From Terrabacter tumescens (GTDB lineage: Bacteria > Actinomycetota > Actinomycetes > Actinomycetales > Dermatophilaceae), in assembly GCF_014646815.1 (NCBI RefSeq), contig NZ_BMNZ01000005.1, positions 304,394 to 368,393 on the forward strand: a DNA stretch of 64,000 nt, in the 5' to 3' direction. The position numbers and the translations under genes were made by a program. The notes under the pieces were generated by a model that did not search any database, was not told the DNA's origin, and was given only the letters and a program-made list of their open reading frames with translations. Numbering within the stretch: the stretch's first letter is position 1; each line of letters opens with the position of its first letter. Of the stretch, positions 44,383 to 50,782 are shown in pieces.

Positions 44383-44921
44383 TCCCACGGCGCCCGACCC
44401 TCCCAGTCGACGACCTCGACGGGCACGACGAGAACCGGCCGGTGCTGGTGGTGCGAGAGGTGCAGGGCCGTCGAGCCGTTGACGAAGTCCTTGAGCCGAC
44501 GGTGTCGCCCGACGTGGCTCCCGACGACGAAGCCGGCCGCGTCGACCGCCCGGGCCAGGTGCGTCAGCGCCCGGTCGACCCGCCCGGCGAGGTAGCGGAA
44601 GTGCCACGGCACGTCCTGCCCGTCCATCCACCCGGCCACGAGGCGGGTCAGCTCCTGCTCCCGCTGCGGCCACGTCTCGTCGTCGATGTCGGGGTCGATC
44701 GACAGGTGGCGCACGGTGCCGTCAGGGTGCTCCTCGTCGGCGTAGCGCGAGGTGTCGACGTAGGCGAAGTAGAGCGCCGAGGCGCCGGTCGCCCGGGCCA
44801 GGTTGACCGCCGTCAGCGCGACGAGGGCAGGCTGGTCCGGGAGCACGGCGACCACGAGCGGGTGGCCGGCGAAGTCGGTGATGCGGGACGGGTGCGGCTG
44901 CGGTGGGACTCGATCGCCCAT
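44379..44921 (-). CDS. Universal stress protein in the fluoride operon
   Basis: A 180-residue single UspA domain: HPLVVAVLPDQPALVALTAVNLARATGASALYFAYVD at the start, and the end helix/strand AAGFVVGSHVGRHRRLKDFVNGSTALHLSHHQHRPVLVVPVE. The ATP-binding G-2x-G-9x-G(S/T) loop is altered (GSHVGRHRRLKDFVNGST). It is first in the operon and sits 73 nt after a fluoride riboswitch, so its expression should rise with fluoride. It has a GTGA overlap with the next gene. A role in protecting ATP or sensing energy during fluoride stress is conjecture. ATG 44921 has GAGGGAG upstream. Confidence 0.88.
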   Translation of the reverse strand: MGDRVPPQPHPSRITDFAGHPLVVAVLPDQPALVALTAVNLARATGASALYFAYVDTSRYADEEHPDGTVRHLSIDPDIDDETWPQREQELTRLVAGWMDGQDVPWHFRYLAGRVDRALTHLARAVDAAGFVVGSHVGRHRRLKDFVNGSTALHLSHHQHRPVLVVPVEVVDWEGRAPWE

Positions 44922-44994
44922 CGGTGACTCCCTCGGACTCGTCGACGGGCCGGCACGCGCCCGCCCATCGCAACGGTCGCGCGGGACCGTCGAT

Positions 44995-45062
44995 GAACAG
45001 GAACCATCAGCCGGTCGGCGGTTCGGACGTCGCAGGACGTCCGGGCGGGATCCATCGCCACG
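44995..45062 (-). ncRNA. Fluoride riboswitch (crcB motif)
   Basis: Read toward the operon, the leader has GGCGATGGATCCCGCC, then a P2 hairpin (GGACGTCC-TGC-GACGTCC), AACCGCC, and GGCTGATGGTTCCTG. These are the invariant blocks of the crcB motif: the GGCGAUG...CCCGCC helix and loop, and the GGCUGAUGG...CCUAC-like 3' end with pseudoknot partners. The operon encodes two CrcB channels, the class's usual output. ACGGTC/GACCGT (44985-44990 with 44973-44978) after the aptamer is a likely expression-platform hairpin. Confidence 0.92.
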
Positions 45063-45065
45063 CAC

Positions 45066-45071
45066 ACTCTA
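45066..45071 (-). promoter_or_regulatory. -10 element of the fluoride operon
   Basis: TAGAGT (reverse strand, 45071-45066) lies 6-7 nt before the first paired base of the fluoride aptamer, so the transcript would begin almost exactly at the riboswitch. No convincing -35 is seen at 17-18 nt (CGTCTC). Confidence 0.6.
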
Positions 45072-45141
45072 CCGACTGCCACCTGTCGGAGACGTCGCGG
45101 TCAGGCCGTGTCCGGAGGTGTCGGGCCGTGCCGGGACGGCG

Positions 45142-45582
45142 TCAGGGCAGCTTGAGCTGGGCGATCTGCCCGTCGTAGTCTGGGCAGAGGGCCTGCACAC
45201 CGGCAGCCATGAGCTGCTTCGTGCGCAGCGCGTCGCCGGTGTTGGGCAGCGGCTTGTCGTCGTCGTCCACGGCGATCTGGGCCAGGTCGACGCCGCCGTT
45301 CTTGAGCGCCCAGCACGTCGTCGTGCCCGTCTCGATGTCGTCGTCGACCGTGTCGCCGGTGACGGTGGCCCCGAGCTTCTCGGCCGCCAGCACGAACTTC
45401 GCCTCCTCGGCGGAGATGCTCGGTCGAGCGCTCGCGACGTCGGAGGGCAGGTCGCTCAGCGTCGGTTGCGAGTCGCCGCACTCGGACAGCGCCAGGGCGA
45501 CGAGCACGCCGGTGCAGGCGGTGACCACGGGGGCGAGCGCTCGGCGCGGAGCCCGGCGGACGGCATACGTGCTCTCGTTCAT
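45142..45582 (-). CDS. Predicted exported protein, unknown function
   Basis: A 146-residue protein with an N-terminal basic then hydrophobic segment (RRALAPVVTACTGVLVALALS) and a Cys35 in LSEC. Glu at -1 is not a normal lipobox, so lipidation is doubtful. The mature part is acidic with two more Cys (TTTCWALKNGG and ALCPDYDGQI) that may form a disulfide: SISAEEAKFVLAAEKLGATVTGDTVDDDI, DLAQIAVDDDDKPLP. I do not recognise the family. ATG 45582 has AGGGTAACG upstream. It is divergent from a small membrane protein gene with only 15 bp between starts, so the two promoters overlap. Confidence 0.65.
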   Translation of the reverse strand: MNESTYAVRRAPRRALAPVVTACTGVLVALALSECGDSQPTLSDLPSDVASARPSISAEEAKFVLAAEKLGATVTGDTVDDDIETGTTTCWALKNGGVDLAQIAVDDDDKPLPNTGDALRTKQLMAAGVQALCPDYDGQIAQLKLP

Positions 45583-45597
45583 CGTTACCCTGAACGC

Positions 45598-45879
45598 GTG
45601 AGCGAGCCCGATCGTCCCCGCGACGCCACGTCCGCACGGCTGGCCGCCGAGGCACCGCTCGCGCGCGGCGCCGTGGTCGCGTCGCTGTCGGCGGTCGTCT
45701 TCGGGTTCGTCTTCCTCCCGCAGCTGCTCGGGCTGGCGCTGGCGGGGCTCAGCCTCGCGCGCCGCGAGCCCGGCGGGCGACGGCCCGCGCTGCTCGCCGT
45801 CGGCATCAGCCTGCTGCTCACCGTCGTGTGGGGCACCGTGCTCGGCCTGCTCCTCAAGTGGTGGGCCACCTCCCGCTGA
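45598..45879 (+). CDS. Small two-helix membrane protein (DUF4190-like)
   Basis: A 93-residue protein with two membrane segments: AVVASLSAVVFGFVFLPQLLGLALAGLSLA (about 25-54) and ALLAVGISLLLTVVWGTVLGLLLKWW (about 64-89). The layout of a hydrophobic hairpin with a short loop (RREPGGRRP) resembles DUF4190 proteins; function unknown. TACCCT (45586-45591) lies 6 nt before GTG 45598, the leaderless pattern. It converges on the aminotransferase gene with a 12-bp gap. Confidence 0.7.
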   Translation: MSEPDRPRDATSARLAAEAPLARGAVVASLSAVVFGFVFLPQLLGLALAGLSLARREPGGRRPALLAVGISLLLTVVWGTVLGLLLKWWATSR

Positions 45880-45891
45880 GCGCACGAGCCG

Positions 45892-47106
45892 CTACTGGGA
45901 GTACGTCGAGAGGAACTTCTCGAGCCGGCCGACGGCGTCCTCGAGGTCCTCGACGCGCGGCAGGAAGACGAGCCGGAAGTGGTCGGGCGTGGCCCAGTTG
46001 AAGCCCGTGCCGTGGACGACGAGCATCTTCTGGTCGCGCAGCAGGTCGAGGGCGAATCTCTCGTCGTCGCGGATGTCGTGGACCTTCGGGTCGAGCCGCG
46101 GGAAGAGGTAGAGCGCCCCCTCCGGCTTGGTGACCGAGACTCCCGGGATCTGGTTGAGCATCTCCCACGCGACGTTGCGCTGCTCGAGCAGCCGGCCTCC
46201 GGGCAGGATCAGCTCGTTGATCGACTGGTAGCCACCGAGCGCGACCTGGATCGCGTGCTGCGCCGGCACGTTGGCGCACAGGCGCATGTTGGCGAGGATG
46301 TCGAGGCCCTCGAGGTAGTTGCGCGCGTGCTCCTTGGGCCCGGTGATGACGAGCCAGCCCGAGCGGAAGCCGGCCACGCGGTAGGCCTTGGACAGGCCGT
46401 TGAAGGTCAGGCACAGCAGGTCGGGCGCGAGGGACGCGATCGAGGTGTGCGTGGCGCCGTCGTAGAGGATCTTGTCGTAGATCTCGTCGGCCATGATGAT
46501 CAGCTCGTGCTCGCGGGCGACCTGGGCGATCGCCTCGAGGACCTCGCGCGGGTAGACGGCGCCGGTCGGGTTGTTGGGGTTGATGACGACGATGGCGCGC
46601 GTGCGGTCGGTGATCTTGCTGCGGATGTCGTCGAGGTCGGGCGCCCAGCCGGCCTGCTCGTCGCAGACGTAGTGCACGGCCGTGCCGCCGGCGAGGCTCG
46701 CGGCCGCGGTCCAGAGGGGGTAGTCGGGCGCGGGGATGAGCACCTCGTCGCCGTTGTCGAGCAGCCCCTGCATCGCCATGACGATGAGCTCGCTGACGCC
46801 GTTGCCGAGGTAGATGTCCTCGACGCCGACGGCCGGGAAGTCGCGCACCTCGTAGTGCTGCTTGACGGCGCGGCGGGCCGACAGGATGCCCTTGCTGTCG
46901 CTGTAGCCCTGCGCCGTCGGGAGCTCCTGGATGACGTCGACGAGGATGTCCTCGGGTGCCTCGAAGCCGAACGGGGCCGGGTTGCCGATGTTGAGCTTGA
47001 GGATGCGGTGCCCCTCGTCCTCGAGCCGCTTGGCCTCGGCCAGCACGGGCCCACGGATCTCGTAACAGACGTTCTGCAGCTTCTTGCTCTGGGTCACCGC
47101 GCGCAT
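45892..47106 (-). CDS. Alanine/aspartate-type aminotransferase (AlaA/AlaT-like)
   Basis: Class I PLP aminotransferase of 404 residues. It matches the actinobacterial AlaT group: KLQNVCYEIRGPVLAEAKRLE, ILKLNIGNPAPFGFEAPEDI, LPTAQGYSDSKGILSARRAVKQHY, YLGNGVSELIVMAMQGLLDNGDEVLIPAPDYPLW, VVINPNNPTGAVY and NGLSKAYRVAGFRSGW with the PLP Lys. This group makes alanine from pyruvate and glutamate. Start ATG 47106 matches the usual beginning; upstream in-frame ATGs at 47148 and 47178 add residues not seen in the family. Confidence 0.92.
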   Translation of the reverse strand: MRAVTQSKKLQNVCYEIRGPVLAEAKRLEDEGHRILKLNIGNPAPFGFEAPEDILVDVIQELPTAQGYSDSKGILSARRAVKQHYEVRDFPAVGVEDIYLGNGVSELIVMAMQGLLDNGDEVLIPAPDYPLWTAAASLAGGTAVHYVCDEQAGWAPDLDDIRSKITDRTRAIVVINPNNPTGAVYPREVLEAIAQVAREHELIIMADEIYDKILYDGATHTSIASLAPDLLCLTFNGLSKAYRVAGFRSGWLVITGPKEHARNYLEGLDILANMRLCANVPAQHAIQVALGGYQSINELILPGGRLLEQRNVAWEMLNQIPGVSVTKPEGALYLFPRLDPKVHDIRDDERFALDLLRDQKMLVVHGTGFNWATPDHFRLVFLPRVEDLEDAVGRLEKFLSTYSQ

Positions 47107-47210
47107 ACGCCCCAGAGTGACACCCAGGTATGCCGTGGGCCGCGTCATTCCCACGATGTGGCCCATGTCGTGGGTCACCTGGAGTCAGAACAGGCGTAAC
47201 GGGTGGGGCG

Positions 47211-47298
47211 GGGCGCTCACTCGTGGTGGGGCCGGGCGCTCACTCGAGTGGTAGGGCGGGGCCACTCGAGTGGGGCGGGGCGGCCACTCGACGAGTGG
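47211..47298. repeat. Cluster of short CACTCG palindromes
   Basis: Four imperfect units of about 22 bp: GCTCACTCGTGGTGGGGC, GCTCACTCGAGTGG, GCCACTCGAGTGGGGC and GCCACTCGACGAGTGG. Three contain perfect palindromes: CACTCGAGTG (47241-47250), CCACTCGAGTGG (47262-47273) and CCACTCG-A-CGAGTGG (47284-47298). They lie between the start of the aminotransferase and the stop of the next gene on the same strand. They could be protein-binding sites for the aminotransferase promoter or a terminator. The CACTCGA core also occurs at 24068-24158. Confidence 0.75.
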
Positions 47299-47305
47299 GG
47301 GCAGG

Positions 47306-47884
47306 TCAGTGCAGGAGGCAGCCGAAGCTGCTGGCGGGGCTGCGCGCCGACAGCGACCCCACGAGCGAGATGTCGCTGGGCGCGAGCACGTCGACCGTCA
47401 GCACGTGTCCCTCGGCCGTGCGCGTCAGGCGGGCGTAGACGGGGACGTCGGACGGCTGCTGCGTCCACCCGGACCGCACGAGGTAGTCGACGAGCTCGGC
47501 CGGCTGCGGACCCGTCGACGGCGGGTAGCTGCGGGTGATGCTGCCCTCGTCGGCGTCGCGGCACGGCGGGATGTCGCTGTGACCGAGCGGGGTGATCGCG
47601 TGGTCGAGGTCCTCGACCTCGCCGGCCAGGGACTCGTAGGCCGCCACGTCGCCGGCGTGGACGCGCGCGGACCACGCCCACGCACCGAAGGCGAGCAGCC
47701 CGACGACGAGCGCGACGAACCCTGCCGTCGCGAGCCAACTTCGTCGCGTGGACCTCGCTCCCGAGGCGGGACCGGGCGCTGCCGACGGTTCGGCGGGCAG
47801 GTCACGGTGGCGTGGCGCGCGCGGGGCCCGCGGGGGTCGCCCGCCGCCGGGCGGGGCCTCGTCGACGAAGCCGGAGTCACTCAC
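47306..47884 (-). CDS. Single-pass membrane protein, unknown function
   Basis: A 192-residue protein. A Pro/Arg/Gly-rich cytoplasmic leader (1-45) is followed by one membrane segment (WLATAGFVALVVGLLAFGAWAW, about 50-71) and an extracellular domain with two Cys (DIPPCRDADEGS and SFGCLLH), which may form a disulfide. The domain has ELVDYLVRSGWTQQPSDVPVYARLTRT and HVLTVDVLAPSD, an alpha/beta pattern I cannot name. GTG 47884 is chosen because the upstream extension to 47932 is low quality. No obvious operon partner; a strong hairpin separates it from the mannosyltransferase upstream. Confidence 0.65.
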   Translation of the reverse strand: MSDSGFVDEAPPGGGRPPRAPRAPRHRDLPAEPSAAPGPASGARSTRRSWLATAGFVALVVGLLAFGAWAWSARVHAGDVAAYESLAGEVEDLDHAITPLGHSDIPPCRDADEGSITRSYPPSTGPQPAELVDYLVRSGWTQQPSDVPVYARLTRTAEGHVLTVDVLAPSDISLVGSLSARSPASSFGCLLH

Positions 47885-47964
47885 CGGGACAGTGTGGGAC
47901 ACCCGGGCAGGCCCCGGGAGCGGCATCGGCAACTGTCGCCGATCCGTGACCGCCCCGACCTCCG

Positions 47965-48012
47965 GTTCGAGGTGATGCCGGCACCCACCCGGGCGCCGGG
48001 ATCACCTCGAAC
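47965..48012 (-). terminator. Strong hairpin overlapping the mannosyltransferase stop
   Basis: GTTCGAGGTGAT (47965-47976) pairs perfectly with ATCACCTCGAAC (48001-48012). Next to it CCGGC and GCCGG extend the stem inward to about 17 bp. The right arm contains the stop codon of the mannosyltransferase gene (48002-48004). It is the likely end of the 50721-48002 operon. Confidence 0.75.
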
Positions 48013-49612
48013 GGGCGGAAGAGGAGCCAGAGGGGCCGGAAGGGTCCGTGGTGGCGGTGCTGCCGGGCTGCCGCACGAGGGGCCGGTCGAGGTCGAGCAG
48101 GTGGCGCCAGTCGGTGCGGCGAGCGGTGCGCAGCCCGCGCCGCAGCAGCAGGACGAGGACGACGAGCGCGAACGGCACGCCGACGGCGGTCGTCGTCAGG
48201 CCGAGGCTGTAGCCCTCCGGCAGCGTCGCGAAGCAGACGACGGTCGCGACGACGGCGAGCGGCCGCTCGAGCCGCGGCTGCCACAGCGCGCCCAGCGACA
48301 CGGCGAAGAGCGGCAGCATCCAGAGGTAGTACCAGCCGAGGAAGACCGGCGCGAGCACGACGACGGCGAGCATCGCCCACGCGATCCCGCGCACCGGCCG
48401 GAGCCGAGCCTCGGGGTCGGCCACGTCGCCGGCGAGGCCGCGGGTGTCGGCGGGCTTGACCGCCGCCAGCCAGACGAGCACGAGGAGCAGCGCGAGGACG
48501 GCGAGCGCCACGAGCCGTGCGGTCGCGATGCCGGTCTCGCGCCACTCGTCGTGGCCGAGCAGGTGCCCGACCGCACCGACGGCGATGCCGACCGAGGTGG
48601 GCAACGACGTCCACTGCTCGTTCTTCCCGGGGGTCCCGGTCGGGTTGAGCCACGAGAAGCCGAGCCCGGTCACGACGCCGCCGAGCACCATCGGCACCCC
48701 TGCGCAGAGGGCCGTCAGCGCCCCCGCCCGCACCACGTCACTCCAGCGGGCGTATGCCGGGTCACCGGTCCCCGACGCCCGCGCCGTCGCGACGTGGCGG
48801 GCCCAGAGGACCGCGACGAAGGGCAGGGCGATGACGGCGGTGACCTTGACCATGGCGCCGAGGGCGATCACGACGCACGCGACGGCGAGCCGCCCCCGCA
48901 GGGCGAGGGCCAGGCCGCCGAGCACCGCGGCGACCATGAGCGCGTCGTTGTGCGCTCCCCCGACGAAGTGGGCGCCGACGAGCGGCACGGCCACCCCGAG
49001 CCACATCGCCCGCACCGGCGACCAGCCGAGCCGGCGGGCGACGTCGGGCACGGCCCAGGCCATGACGACGACACCCACGACCGCGAGCAGGCGCAGGAGC
49101 AGCAGGGCCACCCACAGCTCGCCGGACACCGAAGCGACGGCTCGCGCGAGGAGCAGCCACACGGGCCCGTAGGGGGTCGCACTGTCGAGCCAGGTCGGTG
49201 CCGTGGAGTCCCGCCACGGCGAGTCGAGCTCGCGGACCGCGTGGTCGTAGGGGCTGAGGCCCTGGTCCCAGAGCAGGCCCTGGGCGGCATACGAGTAGAG
49301 GTCGCGGCTGTAGAGGGGCATGGCGGCGACGAGCGGGGCGAACCACAGCGCGACCGTCACCCACCACCACCGGACCGGGACGTCCGCGTCGCGCAGCCGC
49401 CACCAGGCGACGACGAGCAGCGCCATCGCGAGCAGCGACACCGTCGCGAGCAGGGGCGAGCCGCCGCTGGCCGACCACGCCGCCACACCCGGCCACAGCA
49501 CGTGCAGGTTCGGGCGGGGCAGGGCGCCGGCGCCCCACGAGGCGGCGGCGAGGACGACGCCGGCCGCACAGCCCGCCCAGCGCCACACCCCCGGAGGCGC
49601 CGTCTCAGCCAT
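48002..49612 (-). CDS. Polyprenol-phosphomannose alpha-1,6-mannosyltransferase (MptB-like)
   Basis: A 536-residue GT-C type membrane glycosyltransferase with about 12-13 helices and a Ser/Thr-rich C-terminal tail. The extracytoplasmic loop after helix 2 or 3 has AAMPLYSRDLYSYAAQGLLWDQGLSPYDHAVRELDSPW with the acidic Arg-Asp motif expected for GT-C catalysis. Later blocks are SATPYGPVWLLLARAV, GAHFVGGAHNDALMVAAVL and KVTAVIALPFVAVLW. These match actinobacterial MptA/MptB enzymes that build lipomannan cores from decaprenyl-phosphomannose. ATG 49612 lies inside the phosphatase gene (8-bp overlap), so they are co-translated. Confidence 0.82.
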   Translation of the reverse strand: MAETAPPGVWRWAGCAAGVVLAAASWGAGALPRPNLHVLWPGVAAWSASGGSPLLATVSLLAMALLVVAWWRLRDADVPVRWWWVTVALWFAPLVAAMPLYSRDLYSYAAQGLLWDQGLSPYDHAVRELDSPWRDSTAPTWLDSATPYGPVWLLLARAVASVSGELWVALLLLRLLAVVGVVVMAWAVPDVARRLGWSPVRAMWLGVAVPLVGAHFVGGAHNDALMVAAVLGGLALALRGRLAVACVVIALGAMVKVTAVIALPFVAVLWARHVATARASGTGDPAYARWSDVVRAGALTALCAGVPMVLGGVVTGLGFSWLNPTGTPGKNEQWTSLPTSVGIAVGAVGHLLGHDEWRETGIATARLVALAVLALLLVLVWLAAVKPADTRGLAGDVADPEARLRPVRGIAWAMLAVVVLAPVFLGWYYLWMLPLFAVSLGALWQPRLERPLAVVATVVCFATLPEGYSLGLTTTAVGVPFALVVLVLLLRRGLRTARRTDWRHLLDLDRPLVRQPGSTATTDPSGPSGSSSARSR

Positions 49613-50201
49613 GCGTGACCGGCTCGTCACCCCACGCGAGCAGGCGCCACCCGGTCTCGGGGTCGCCCTCCATCGTGACGACGTGCGCGTTGTCGAGGCG
49701 GCGGCCGTCGAAGAACTCGGCGGACAGCCCGAGCGAGGCAGAGCACCAGACGCGCATCGCGGCACCGTGGCTCACGGCGACCGCCGACGCGTGCCCGTCG
49801 GAGGCGATGCTCGCGATGGCCGCGTCGTAGCGCTCCATGAAGACGGCGCCGCTGTCGCCGCCGGGGATCGTGTGCTCGGGGTCGTCGCGCCAGCGGACGA
49901 CGGCGTCGATGTAGGGCTGCCAGTCGGTCGACATCTCGTAGTCGCCGGCCTGGATCTCGCGCAGCCCGGGAAGCACGACCATCTCGAGCCCGAGCAGCTC
50001 GGCGAGCGGCGCCGCGGTCTGCTGGGTGCGCACGAGGTCGGAGGTGTAGATCGCCCCGAGGTCCTCGCCACCGAGCCGGTCGGCGAGGGCGCGGGCCTGG
50101 GCCCGGCCCTCCTCGGTGAGGTCGACGCCGGGCACGGCCGTGTCGAGCTGGCGGGCGACGTTGGCGTGGGTCTGGCCGTGCCGCACGAGGAAGAGGCGCA
50201 C
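49605..50201 (-). CDS. Histidine phosphatase (phosphoglycerate mutase-like)
   Basis: A 198-residue histidine phosphatase. The catalytic RHG is near the start (MRLFLVRHGQTHANVARQ), the second Arg in YTSDLVRTQQTAAPLAE, the acid Glu in LREIQAGDYEMSTDW, and the second His in AVAVSHGAAMRVW. It is probably a phosphatase of a small sugar or nucleotide phosphate, cytoplasmic. It is between a lipoprotein gene (1-bp gap) and a mannosyltransferase (8-bp overlap). The context suggests envelope glycan metabolism, but no specific substrate follows. Confidence 0.9.
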   Translation of the reverse strand: MRLFLVRHGQTHANVARQLDTAVPGVDLTEEGRAQARALADRLGGEDLGAIYTSDLVRTQQTAAPLAELLGLEMVVLPGLREIQAGDYEMSTDWQPYIDAVVRWRDDPEHTIPGGDSGAVFMERYDAAIASIASDGHASAVAVSHGAAMRVWCSASLGLSAEFFDGRRLDNAHVVTMEGDPETGWRLLAWGDEPVTHG

Positions 50202-50202
50202 G

Positions 50203-50721
50203 TCAGAGGCCCTTGACCGTGACGCCGCTCAGGCACTCGACGCCCGCGCTCGGTCCGGTGTGGAAGTTCTTGATCGACACCGGCGTCGCAGCACCAGCCG
50301 CGAGCTTGATGTCGACCTCCTTGCCGGCCACGTCCGAGCCGTCGGACGTCTTGACGAGGAAGACCGCCACGGTGAACGTGTGCTCCTCGGAGTCCGCGTT
50401 GGTCAGCGTCCCCGTGAAGCTCCAGGACTCCCCCTTGGCGGTGCAGCTCGTGCTCGTGAGGCTCGACGCGGCGTCGAAGAGGCCACCGTCGCTCGGCGCG
50501 GTCGTGTCGGCAGGATCGGGCACGTCGTCGCTCGGGGTGTCGGCCGTGATCGTCGGCTGCACCGGCACGCTCACCGTCGGGGCCACCGTGTCGGCCGAGG
50601 GCGTGGGCTGGCCGCAGCCGGCGAGGGCGAGGACGAGCGAGGCGCAGACGGCCAGCGCGACGGTCGGCACGGCATACGCCCGGGGTGCACCGGGGTGTCC
50701 GCTGACGGCTCGGCGAGGCAT
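50203..50721 (-). CDS. Lipoprotein with FxLYD-like domain
   Basis: A 172-residue lipoprotein. The signal peptide ends in the lipobox LALAGC (Cys36). An acidic Thr/Pro/Asp-rich linker (38-80) is followed by a beta-sandwich FxLYD-type domain: SWSFTGTLTNADSEEHTFTVAVFLVKTSDGSDVAGKEVDIKLAAGAATPVSIKNF, with two Cys (TSCTAKG and VECLSG) probably bonded. It sits on the outer membrane face of the cell as a binding or structural protein. It is first in the operon with the histidine phosphatase and the mannosyltransferase. ATG 50721 has AGGAAGGGG upstream. Confidence 0.8.
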   Translation of the reverse strand: MPRRAVSGHPGAPRAYAVPTVALAVCASLVLALAGCGQPTPSADTVAPTVSVPVQPTITADTPSDDVPDPADTTAPSDGGLFDAASSLTSTSCTAKGESWSFTGTLTNADSEEHTFTVAVFLVKTSDGSDVAGKEVDIKLAAGAATPVSIKNFHTGPSAGVECLSGVTVKGL

Positions 50722-50782
50722 GGGCACGTGCGGCCCCTTCCTGTCAGGAGGTGTGCGCGGCCCATTGTGCCCCGCGAGGCGC

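Noticed and set aside
47965-47976. GGTTCGAGG resembling a tRNA T-loop
   Set aside because: It is one arm of a long terminator hairpin at the mannosyltransferase stop.
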